A DNA stretch of 64,000 nt from positions 7,466,464 through 7,530,463 of the forward strand of contig NC_039511.1 of assembly GCF_003672135.1 (NCBI RefSeq), in the 5' to 3' direction. This DNA comes from Ooceraea biroi. Lineage: Eukaryota; Arthropoda; Insecta; Hymenoptera; Formicidae. This document shows positions 30,635 through 41,141 of the stretch, piece after piece (the stretch's first letter is position 1; the number at the start of each line of letters is the position of its first letter). The position numbers and the translations under genes are program-made. The notes beneath the pieces are model-generated. The model searched no databases. It was given only the letters and a program-made list of their open reading frames with translations, and had not been told where the DNA came from.

Positions 30635-32211
30635 GTCACTTTTCCAAAACGCAACTCAAGATTGATATCGATATTTGAATCCAAAACTGTTAAAATTCAT
30701 AAAATTATTTTGAAGTGTTTGGATTTACAAACAACCACTGACAGATCACATATTTCATGTTACGAAATATTATTTGCAACCTTTCAATAATCACCTTTGA
30801 ATTTTAATTTTTAATTCTTCGAGTGTTGACAGTCATAGGTTTGTTAATCAATATGATACTTAAAATTAAGAATATGATTACAAATATAAAAACTGTTGAC
30901 TCATTTATTCAGAATGCTCACCTAAAAAAATATTAGCAGATAATGTGTCTTGTGTAAGGTCCAATATTTTTTCTGCTACCGCTTCTGGCGACCATTTCAT
31001 AAATCATCCATCAGTATAAGTTTATAATAGCTGAAGATTATCTGAAACACATTGAAACGCATATCCAGACAGAAAACTTTAGACACATTCCATGCGTAAT
31101 AATAGTATATAAAATAATAAAATTCAGATAAAATTTCGTCAAAATGCGTTCTTTAAAAGTATTCTATACATAATACTACAAATTGCTGTTTAAAATTCGT
31201 AAATTATATAAGTTAAAATGCTAAAAATATATTACTTACATAGCTGTATAACCATACGTTATATAAGGAAAACTATCTAATTACATTTCTATTAAAAGAA
31301 TGCACGTAAAATACGATAATTTTCTTTACATATATGCATATACTTATGCACGCTTGTCTGAATAGGCCCTTACATAACCAAATCTGGCCTTGGTATATAA
31401 AGCCAATGTATATAGTATGGGAATTGACGTGCGAATATCGGTTTTTTGTTTATATATAATGCAAAAACTTTTACTTACCAATGAACTTACTAATGAAGGT
31501 AATATTAGGCTTCTTCACTTCACTAGTGCACATATAAGACTAGCACGAGCACGCACGAACATATCTCTCGGATGCCTCACTAATAAATGAATAATGATAT
31601 AACCACTGATGTATCAGTGCGTTGAGCCGTTCTCACTGATTGCACAGCATGTTGGGCCCTGTGTCACTAATTCATTAGTGATGCAAGACATTACTGATTG
31701 AATCAGTGACTTTTCCACTAATTCAGATTTAGAGAGCATAACATAATAATAAGAGTATATAACAGTAAAATTCCAGTTTCTGGTATTTGATGGTGAAAAA
31801 TGATCTTTCCATATTAGTCGCACAAAATCCTTTTAAGGGCTTTCATTTTGACCAAAATGGAAGGTTTGTACCAAGTTTCATAGAAATCGGAGGTAAGTCG
31901 TTTTCGGAACATTATCCCTTATTTCATGTATGCAATAAAGTCATGTGTGCAATGTGTATGTGCGCAATATGCATGTGCGCAATGAAGTCATGTGTACAAA
32001 ATGATAATGCAACTTTCTTGTTTCTTGTGTGCAATAAAGTCATGTGTGGAATATGTATGTGTGCAATAAAGTCATGTGTGGAATATGTATGTGCGCAATA
32101 ATGTCATGTGCGCAAACGTACATTCGTATTTTTAATTATTACATGTGTGCAATAGCGCTTGTAGGCAATCGGGAATGTCGGCAAAATGTTGTAGGCAAAC
32201 GGAGCCCTCTC

Positions 32212-32345
32212 GGATTGCGGCCACTGGAAATGATTTGGTTTCATATTCGAATGCACGAATATGCAGTTTACATTTCACAAATACTGATTATTTTACTGCT
32301 AAAAATGTAACCAAAAACATTTTCAAACCTGATGTATTTCCAACG
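32212..32345 (+). pseudogene. THAP-domain fragment
   Basis: Codons read NARICSLHFTNTDYF and NIFKPDVFPTQH, the C-x2-H half and the following proline-rich part of a THAP DNA-binding domain. The first Cys pair is missing. The fragment abuts the right end of the 28127-32210 element, which may have cut the exon. Confidence 0.6.
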
Positions 32346-32512
32346 CAACATGTACATAAAAATATTATTCAACTCTTATAAGATAAAGTCAACGAATGTG
32401 AGTAACATTTTAAGTATGAAAATGTTTGATTCATTATTCACTGAAAGATTACAAAATATATATTACCCAGCAAACACAAAGTAACAGTAATATACATGTT
32501 AGTTATAACATA

Positions 32513-33275
32513 AAATTACCTTTTTAAAAAAAGGTACAAAAAAGGCGCCAAGTATACGCGCGCGAAGAAAAAAAGAACTCTACAAAAGTAATGATATCAA
32601 ACCATTGCGCCAACTATAAAAATGGGTATTTATGCAAATCAGAAAATCTATTATTTTATTATTATGTATACAACATCCTATTCCAATCCAAGCGTTGTTT
32701 TAATTCTCTTTAAATATTATAGTATTTTTTCACAAAAATGTATGAAATCTTCATATTGCGCCAAGTGCAGAGAGAATGTATCGAAAATTACTTATTGTAC
32801 TATTTAAAAAACTCAAGTGGTAGTATTCTTATAAATTAGAAAGAGAATATATGTATATATTGTTTTGAAAAATTATTGTTGTACTACTTTTAAAAAATAA
32901 AAAGTGATACATATCTTTTTATTGTCACTCTTCCTCTTCCAATCCAAGTGGTAGTAGCTTTCATTTATCACTTGGATTTTAATTTGTTTGAATTCTAATG
33001 GAAGGAATAGAAAACGTAATAGAAAAGAATAAAAGAGGTTACAGTACAAAATGTAAAAAAAATATTTAGTTAGTGCAAAAAACTTGGCGCTGCTAGACCT
33101 CGTTACCGCCCCATAACGCACGCATGCACTTTATATAAAACCTCAAGCTGCTCGTTCAGATAAAACTGAAATCCAAGAAATTTTACGCATGCATAAGCGC
33201 TTATTATATTATTATATATAAAACTTAAATCTAATCTAAATTTGACAAACAGCTTACATTTAATGATGAAAGATA

Positions 33276-33320
<45 letters not shown>

Positions 33321-33343
33321 AGGGAGAGGGAGAGGGAGAGAGA

Positions 33344-33386
<43 letters not shown>

Positions 33387-34282
33387 CATACACACCTTCT
33401 ATTATGCCCAGTTTCTTTATACCTCTCAATAGTTATCTCCCAGATAACTAAAAATTTGTTTTCTTTATTGAAACCTCTGATTACGTATTTAACGGATAGC
33501 TATTCTTCATACTACTCACTTTTGACACAAAGTGTCTAGAATGTTATTATAAATTACCATATTCTGTCAGGTTACAAAGGTGAAGAAACCTGATTCTACG
33601 AGATATCTTTTGGATAAAGTTATCGAGAGGTGAAGAAATTTGGCCTTAAACGATGAAAGAGAGAAAAGCATTTCTCGTATTACTCGGTCTAGCAGCGCCA
33701 AGTTTTTTGCACTACCTAAATATTGTTTTTTTTACATTTTGTACTGTAACCTCTTTTATTCTTTTCTATTACGTTTTCTATTCCTTCCATTAGAATTTAA
33801 ACAAATTAAAATCCAAGTGATGAATGAAAGCTACTACCACTTGGATTGGAAGAGGAAGAGTGACAATAAAAAGATATCTATCACTTTTTATTTTTTAAAA
33901 GTAGTACAACAATAATTTTTCAAAACAATATATACATATATTCTCTTTCTAATTGATAAGAATACTACCACTTGAGTTTTTTAAATAGTACAATAATTAA
34001 TTTTCGATACATTCTCTCTGCACTTGGCGCAATTTGAAGATTTCATACATTTTTGTGAAAAATGCTATAATAATATTTAAAGAGAATTAAAACAACGCTT
34101 GGATTGGAATAGGATGTTGTATACATAATAATAAAATAATAGATTTTCTGATTTGCATAAATACCCATTTTTATAGTTGGCGCAATGGTTTGATATCATT
34201 ACTTTTGTAGAGTTCTTTTTTTCTTCGCGCGCGTATACTTGGCGCCTTTTTTGTACCTTTTTTTAAAAAGGTAATTTTGTTG
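32513..34282. repeat. Foldback with about 590-bp arms
   Basis: The left arm 32513-33100 and right arm 33683-34282 are nearly identical inverted copies, both beginning AATTACCTTTTTAAAAAAAG. They contain GGCGCCAAGTATACGCGC and AACTTGGCGC. The centre (33100-33683) holds a GA-rich microsatellite. A 39-bp piece of the right arm (GATATCATTACTTTTGTAG) is repeated directly at 34281. Confidence 0.85.
33281..33384. repeat. (GA)n/(GGGAGA)n microsatellite
   Basis: Pure GA and GGGAGA units. The frames across it on both strands (SLSLSL, REREGE) are artefacts. Confidence 0.95.
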
Positions 34283-34530
34283 TGATATCATTACTTTTGT
34301 AGAGTTCTTTTTTTCTTCGTTTTATTAACGGCATTAATAACATTTATTATCAGCAAAATGATATTTCGCACTAAATTATTAGTTACTTACTTTATTACAG
34401 TATAATTCTGCAACTATGCAACACTTCTTTTACTCTCACCAACCCTGTATGTGCGCAAAGCGACCTTGTATCCTTGTATATATACGGGCGCAAAGCGATC
34501 CTTGTATATATACGGGAGCTGATATATACT

Positions 34531-36857
34531 TTATGTACTATCAAGTTTTTGTAAGAATAATATATAAATATCTTTAGCACCTCTAGGCCATTGTCTTTTT
34601 TTAATTTGTGCATCATCAGCTTCAGTCCAATTATTAGACATTCCTTCTCTACATATACTCGTGTAATGACCATCCTCAGTACATAAACCACTATGAAATA
34701 TAGCATTCATAAACTTATACGTTTGTCTAGCTATTAAAACTTTAGTTGTAGGAATAGTACATATATTAAATTTACGTATTGCTTTCACAATTTTATCATC
34801 TTGAGATGAAAATAATACTAAACGAATAATAACTATATCTTTCGTTACTGTTAATTCGTTCTTAAACAAAATAGCATTTCCTGTACACTGTTCACATGAC
34901 CCATCTGATTCACACCAACGTGAAAATGTAACATTTAATAAATCATTAAGAGTATAGCTTTTTTTCCCCAAATTGTTAATAGGTATTGAAATAACTACAT
35001 CCTTACAAGTAAATTCCTTTGTATAATCACAAGATTTACATCGACTAGTAGAAGTTACTTGATGCTCTACCAGTTGTCTTATGCAATCATATTTAGTGAA
35101 CAGGATTGTAAGAAACTCGAATACATCACGTTTTACATTTATTGAAACGGTTCTCCTAAATATTGCCGTACTGCATATGTATTCAAATTGCACATTCCAT
35201 TTTCATATCTATGCATTAACATTTTTAAAACATCTGATTTATTACAATTAAACAATTGTTTTCTAATGGGACTTAAATGGGATTTAAATTAGACATTGTA
35301 ATGCTGCATTTGCAGCATAACATGAAACATTGTCTGTATTTTGAAAACCATGTAAAACCCAAACAACATTTTGCCGTAATTTTTGATTTTGATAATTCTC
35401 TTGAATTGAAGTACTTACTTTTGACAATGCCCATGGAACATCTTTCACTTTGCGATAGCGTTCTTTTCCAACAGTAATTATTTCTGTTTCTGGTTTATAC
35501 TGATTTCTTGGTCGATTATATTCTCTAATAGCTTTTTCGTCAGCTATTACTGACGAAGGATCATAGTTAATTAAATGCAACCCTTTTAGAGACGTTACTC
35601 GTGATAATGCAACATAAACTTGACCGCAATTAAATATAGAGTTGTCTATGTCCATAATAGCACTTTGTAGGCTCAATCCTTGACTTTTATGAATGGTGAT
35701 TCCATAACTCAGACACAATGGAAATTGTTTTCTAGTAACAAACACTCTATCCACCACTTCAAATTTAACGCTCACTCTTTCAATTAAATATTCTAATCCT
35801 GATGGTAAAAGAAGCTTTATTTTTTCTACATCATCGGTAGACGTATCTTGTACAACTGATATTACCTTAGCTATTGTACCATTCACAAGACCTAAAGTAG
35901 CATCAATATTACGCCTTATCATAACTTTTGCTCCAATCTTAATTGCAATTTCTTTTGAAAGTCCAGCAGTTTTAGAATTATCATCATCATTATTCGATAA
36001 TACTTTTGATACTTTCTTTCTCACATATGGTATACAGTCAATCGTGTCTTTGGCAATTAATAATATCTCTTTCGAAGCAATGCGGTTTAACATTGCAGCA
36101 TTAAGAACATCACACATATGACGTGTAGGCAATAAACAAACAATGTCCAACGGAAAATCATTAATAAAATTACATATTTCGTTTAATCTAGATTCAAAAG
36201 AATCACCTTTAAACGATATTTGTCTATTTTCAAGAATCTCGCAATCAGACTTTGTCAATAAACCAATACGAATTCTTGACAACAACTGTCGATAAGAGTC
36301 ATCCCCTTGCTGATACATATTGATCGTCAACTCATCATAATCAAATAATGTAGTCCACAAATTAACAGCAGTTAAAGAACCGATACATTTATCAATTTTG
36401 TCGTTTGGTAATCGTACAAAAACAGGATCGTCATGTACAGGAGGTAATTGCAGCAGATCACCAAATACAAAAATGTGCTTTTGACCGAACCAACCGTCTT
36501 CACAATCGTTAGTATTAAATATTTCAGACAATCGAAGATGTATGTACATTAAAGTCAAATTAAATATCATTGACACTTCATCAATCACAAAAAGAACAAC
36601 ATCCTTGAGATCTGCTCGTAAAACTTTTAACACATGATCAGACAATGGTTTATACTTTGGAATATGACCATGTTCAACAGGTAATTGAAGCAATCTATGA
36701 ACTGTCAAACCGTCTATATTAAACGCTGCTATGCCAGTAGGTGCCGCTATAGTGGTATCTTTATTGAGATATTGTTTTATCCAACACTTAATTGTTTAAA
36801 TTAAGAAACTCTTTTCAGTTCCACCTTCTCCGCTAACGTACAATCGTAATGTCGCAT
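34531..36857 (-). pseudogene. Helitron-type Pif1 helicase followed by USP (peptidase C19) domain, broken
   Basis: Transcribed right to left. The helicase starts at a damaged Walker A (SGEGGTEKSF near 36815, Gly to Glu) followed by a TAA. It then runs with APTGIAAFNIDG, LFVIDEVSMI (Walker B), FGDLLQLPPV, ITIHKSQGLSLQ and YVALSRVTSLKGL, all Pif1/RecD2 motifs. After about 430 residues comes WVLHGFQNTDNVSCYAANAA, the Cys box of a ubiquitin-specific protease. After two frame changes (near 35265 and 35155) come zinc-pair cysteines (SRCKSC, CEQC) and the His box FHSGLCTEDGHYTS. Sequence encoding the Rep/HUH nuclease is absent; the gene is truncated at 36857. A helicase joined to a deubiquitinase suggests an element that manipulates host ubiquitin; that role is inference. 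Confidence 0.8.
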
Positions 36858-37363
36858 TTTCGAGCCGCGTCGAATGCTGCCAGAAACAACCCTCTATCTC
36901 TCATAGTTTCCGAGATATTCGCAATTTTCTTTGACAAACAGTTTTTTCGCGATATCTCGCGAACGGAGCACCCTAGAGGGTTCGTTCAGGGCCCATTCGA
37001 CGGGGATTTTCGAGCCGCAACGAGTACCCTATATATTAAAAGACCGACTGCTGCTGCTGCCATCTAGGAATAGAAAAATGTACTGCACAAACGACGACGA
37101 CGGTAATGACGTTTCTTAATCGAAAATTTTCTAATTTCAGACTTTGCATCGTAATATTTGCACTCGTAATGCACATAGAAAAAAAAATAAAAAAATTTTC
37201 TTATGTCATTCGACCCCAAGCTATCCATTGAGGTTACTCTGAAAATGATCTTTTCAGAGGTTATTAAGATCTGATAATCTAAGCGTGTCTGAAAATGTCG
37301 CTTCACGTAAAGATACCCGGTCGGTCTCGCTGCGCGTATACTTGGCGCGAGACACTACCGTGT
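36858..37363. other. E1 internal right-end sequence shared with E2
   Basis: It contains TTTTCGAGCCGC twice (36853, 37007), CGCGATATCTCGCG, and the block ATTCGACCCCAAGCTATCCA that recurs inverted near 50800. It provides the uninterrupted version of sites into which Harbinger and P inserted in E2. Confidence 0.6.
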
Positions 37364-37424
37364 CTCTTGATAAGCGGGAAATTATAACTAACATGTATAT
37401 TACCTGTTACTTTGTCTTTGCTGG

Positions 37425-37786
37425 GATAGTTATATACAATAATATCGTTAGGCTATAAATATCATAAAACTGTAAGAAAGTTGCAAAAGGAATAATATAA
37501 ATTATCAATGTTTTATTCTTCTCTTGTCTTTTACTTGATGACAACCACATACTATTGTATCATCATTATTAACAATTTCAGGACTTATTTCTTAGGTTAA
37601 GTTTCACGAGTGGTATGTTTTACGGTCAACGAGGCTTGTATGTATCTCACCGAATATTGCGATAGAGGAGAAATTTTTATAGGAAAGCAGGAAATATAAT
37701 ATTATATATACAAATATATATATGAAAGTATATTTATTTATATCATTTATTGTATATAATAGCTTGTAGAAAATAGTACATGTCGT
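37425..37786. other. AT-rich gap, nothing recognised
   Basis: No coding frame or clear repeat is seen apart from a short TATA-rich tract near 37700-37760. Confidence 0.4.
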
Positions 37787-38180
37787 TTAATAGAATGTCA
37801 TATGATAGACTTTTCCGCGTCCCCGTCCGCGTCCCCGTCCCCGTGCCCCTCCGCGTCCCCTTCCGTGTCCGCGTCCATATTTGCTTTTCCACCACCGTCT
37901 TGCTGCAAACAGAAATAAAAAGTTATTGTTACTTAAATTTTTTTATTTTGTCAAGGATGAATTAAAATTTTACTTACGTATTTCTTCATTCTTGTTTTCT
38001 TGTACCTCTGATGGCGGTGGTGGTGCCTGCGCTGCTGGCACAGATACCTCCGGCGAAGAACTGATTGATGTTCGGTTTTTGAAAGCGTTTTCGGTCGCAG
38101 CCAGGCGTAGTTGCAAGTCACAGATCTTTTCTTTTTGCTGCCTTATAGTTTCATTCAACGCCGCTATTTTTCGAGAATCT
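37787..38180 (-). CDS. Partial gene: coiled-coil plus Gly-Arg-rich tail
   Basis: Two exons are read on the minus strand. The first (37978 to at least 38158) encodes ETIRQQKEKICDLQLRLAAT, a coiled coil, then a Pro/Ser-rich linker. The second (37787-37902, acceptor TTTGCAG) is joined in frame and encodes RRWWKSKYGRGHGRGRG and further GR repeats before TAA. The GR tail comes from the CGTCCC-type repeat. No ATG is present, so the 5' end is missing or spliced. The locus at 60496-60836 has the same layout. GR/RGG tails usually bind RNA (inference). Confidence 0.45.
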
Positions 38181-38192
38181 TCGATTGGCGTA

Positions 38193-38294
38193 GGTGTATG
38201 TAGGTGTGTGTGTGTGTGTGTGTATCACAAGGATGAGGACCCCGTGGTTCGTCAGTTCCACAGTAATTTAAGACTCCACTGCACTGCGCGCGCG

Positions 38295-38336
<42 letters not shown>

Positions 38337-38350
38337 CATACACCTACGCC
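38193..38350. repeat. TG/CA microsatellites in inverted arrangement
   Basis: GGCGTAGGTGTATGTAGGTG with (TG)n faces (CG)n(CA)n with CACCTACATACACCTACGCC across about 80 bp, so the two arms could form a hairpin. Confidence 0.75.
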
Positions 38351-38642
38351 CATGCACGCACACACCACATAAGAAGGATTTGGAGTATAAAGAATAATGA
38401 ACGCAGCAGTTGGAATTATAAAAGAACTAAACGAACCGCAGGGTTTTCTAATTCCTCAGGCCTTGCTGAGTCGACGATATTGCAAATTCGAAATTGAATA
38501 TCTCGGTACCTAACTATCCTAGCACAAAATTTCAAAAACGGTTTTAAAGCTTTGAAACCCTACTTTTCGCAATTTAAATCGAAATTGTGCACGACGAGTT
38601 TTTTAAAATGGCGGAAAGGGAGAGCATGCGAAATTGATAAAT

Positions 38643-38968
38643 GAAGTTTCGAGGTTGCGATGGTACATGGTGTAAAGTAGGTATTGCAGCCCAATGGGAC
38701 TAAATGCATATAAAAGTATAGAGTTTTATCTTTAAAAGGCTTTTTTACAAAGCTCGATGCGATCATTTTTTGTTGAGATACTCCAAATTTACTTAACAGA
38801 GTGTTTTCTTTTTTAAAGTTGCACAACTCAGCGAAAAATGATCGCATCGAGCTCGGTAAAAAGCATTTTAAAGATAACACTCTATATTTTCATTTGCATT
38901 TGGTCCCATTAGGCTGCGATATCTAATTCACGCCATGCACCGTCACAAACTCGGACTTTCGGTTATCA
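38643..38968. repeat. Foldback element, about 155-bp arms
   Basis: The left arm (38643-38796) and right arm (38807-38968) are inverted relatives containing GCAGCC(C/T)AATGGGAC and AGCTCGATGCGATCATTTTT. The loop is only about 10-30 nt. Confidence 0.75.
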
Positions 38969-39212
38969 CTTTTGCATCCTCTCATTTTGTCATCCGCCAT
39001 TTTGAATCAAATGGCCGACCATAATTGCCATTCAAATATTCTTAAAGTGGATACTTGAAGCTTCATTTTGTATTTTTGAACATATTTTTTTTTCTTCATT
39101 ATTTACCAAGTTATGATCATTTGAAGGTTGGTAAATTTTTCCCTAAATTTTAGTGTACCGCTTTTTTTGGGAGTGAGTGTAGCTTAAAAGATTTTATTTT
39201 CACATTTTAATC

Positions 39213-39455
39213 ATTGGAATAAATAAAGTTTAATGTATCGTCTCAAAGTTTTCTACAATCACAAATACAAGTTTTTCGGGTTGAGCAATTAAAATCGGAC
39301 ACCCTATATATTATAATCGAAAGTCGATACCCAGTATATTATAATTACTTATCGGAATAAATAAAGTTTAATTTATTGTGTTAAATTTTTTTAGAATCAC
39401 TAATACAAGTTTTTCTGATTGGATCACTTAAAATCGGACACCCTATATATTATAA
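39213..39455. repeat. Two tandem units of about 140 bp
   Basis: GGAATAAATAAAGTTTAAT through AAATCGGACACCCTATATATT occurs at 39213-39314 and again at 39353-39455 with moderate divergence. Confidence 0.7.
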
Positions 39456-39809
39456 GATAAGATAAAGTGAGATACCCTATATATATAATTAATATAAAAC
39501 CTCTATAAAACCGGAAATTACTAATTGTAAGATATCAAGAGTCATGTAGGGTGTTCGAAAATAGGTTTGGTTACTGCCAGTAAAAGCAATACAGTTGGCA
39601 GCAGTGAAAATTATTGGTGCTGCGTTTCGTTTCTTCCGCCAGTAAAGCCAGTGCCAGTAATAACAGAGAGAAGTAATAAACAGCCGAAGTGATCCCAAAG
39701 TCGAAAAATACTTTTTAGATACAACTTATATATGTACCCAGATAACACACACGTCCAAAATCGGGACATAAGCATATAATTATAATTTTGTTTTTGGTGC
39801 TACAAAGAA

Positions 39810-41133
39810 ATGGAGACATTTGTACAATGTAAAAATATCTCTCTACATGATGAAGAGGACAATAACCAACAACTGATTGATTTAAAATTACTTGATGAAG
39901 CAACAAATGTCCAATATAATATAAAAGTACAAAAGGAAATGTATACTCGTGCTCATAATGGTATAACTTTAGTAAAATAATTTATAGTTTACTAATAGTA
40001 ATTATTAATATAACATTTGTTACAAAAAGTAAAAGTTATTGGTATGATAATCTTTTGATGTATATTAATATTATAAATATTATTATTCCCTACAGACATG
40101 ATATTTGCTACTACATTATTAGAAAAAGCAAAAACATTACTTAATTCCAAAGATACATATAATTCTGTTTCACCAAAAAATATTATGGCAAATGATAGTC
40201 CTAACCTAGTTAAACCTAGTTTAAGCACAAGTGTAGTTCTTAATGACACTGAAAATATACTTCAAGATAATACTACTTCTGACAGTGAAAACATTTCAGA
40301 TACACAAGACACAGGTAAGTTTACATACTAGTAGTGTTGAAGTAAAATGTAATAATTATTTTTTTCATGTTAGAGGTAAATAAAGAAAAATGGGAACATA
40401 GAGCTATACTTCTTCTAATATCGTTATATAAAGAAAAATCATATATGCTGCAAAAAGGTAGTCATAAAAAACTGTGGACAGAAATTTCTCAGTGCATGAA
40501 GGAAAAGAAATACAAGTTTACTGGCAGTCAGTGCAATAACAAAATGGATGCATTAAAGAGACGATATCGTCAAATTATTGACCACAATGCTCAAAGTGGG
40601 AACGATAGAAAGGAATGGATATATTTAGATGTAATTATTGACACAATGTATATATAATTGTTATATATCATAGATGTATATGATAGTTATATAACAGTTA
40701 TATAATAGTTATAATTATAAAACGATCAGACCACTTTTGCACATTATTTGTACATTATGCTTTAGGTGTTAGATGAGATTTTGCGAAAGAAAAATTGGAT
40801 AAAACCATTAGCTGTAGCAGGATCAAATATTAAAGAATCTGAACATTCACCATTAACTGATAACAATGATGAAAATGAACCACCAACTAGTAAGTAACTA
40901 TAAAAAAATAGTTTTTACTCAAATATATATTTTTCTATTATAAAACTAAATATATTTTATGTATAGAGCAAAGAAAGATGTCATTAACTGAAGCAAGAGC
41001 GAATTTTTTAAAAGTTTCATTAGCAGAAAAAAAATTAAAAAGAGAAGAAACTGCTAATTACAGAGCAACAAAGTTACAAATATTAAGAGAAATAAAAAAA
41101 GTGTATAAAAGACAGACAAAGAAGCAAGAATAA
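39810..41133 (+). CDS. Harbinger Myb/SANT-like DNA-binding protein
   Basis: Five exons are predicted: 39810-39960, 40096-40314, 40374-40630, 40766-40889 and 40967-41133. All have GT donors and AG acceptors and join in one frame from ATG 39810 to TAA 41131. Exon 3 holds the trihelix/Myb-like domain (KEKWEHRAILLLISLYKE, KKLWTEISQ, QCNNKMDALKRRYRQI). Exon 5 is Lys-rich and helical. In Harbinger systems this partner carries the transposase to the nucleus and to the element ends. No break is seen, so this gene may still be functional although its transposase is not. Confidence 0.8.
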
Positions 41134-41141
41134 TGTATGTA

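Larger units (their letters stand above)
28127..32210. mobile_element. Large inverted-repeat element with tandem-repeat arms, superfamily unknown
   Basis: The ends GAGAGGACTCCGTTTGCC and GAGAGGGCTCCGTTTGCC face each other. Arms run about 28127-28908 and 31775-32210 and are made of short GCCTACA-type units, then GCACACATGA(C)TTTATT-type tandem repeats, then a unique block (TTCCGAAAACGAC). A second pair of inverted CACTGAT-rich blocks lies inside (29255-29400, 31590-31740). No target duplication is clear. The coding part is reduced to two minus-strand exons. Confidence 0.75.
32466..37424. mobile_element. Element E1 with CCCAGCAAACACAAAG ends
   Basis: The left end (32466-32560) and right end (37330-37424, inverted) share CCCAGCAAA(C/G)ACAAAGTAACA, ATATACATGTTAGTTATAA and GCGCCAAGTATACGCGC. 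Inside lie a 1.77-kb foldback, a Pif1-USP gene fragment and, near the right end, sequence shared with a second copy (E2) at 50660-50940 and 61659-61720. Target duplication unclear. Confidence 0.65.

Noticed and set aside
31787..32310. Met/Cys-rich frames (CNKVMCAMCMCAI) on both strands, also at 28161-28489
   Set aside because: They are translations of tandem repeats in the element arms and have no domain or start context.
33103..33451. Frames across the GA tract
   Set aside because: Microsatellite artefacts in the middle of a foldback.
38560..38880. 106-residue minus frame
   Set aside because: Lies in a foldback repeat and its composition follows the repeat.
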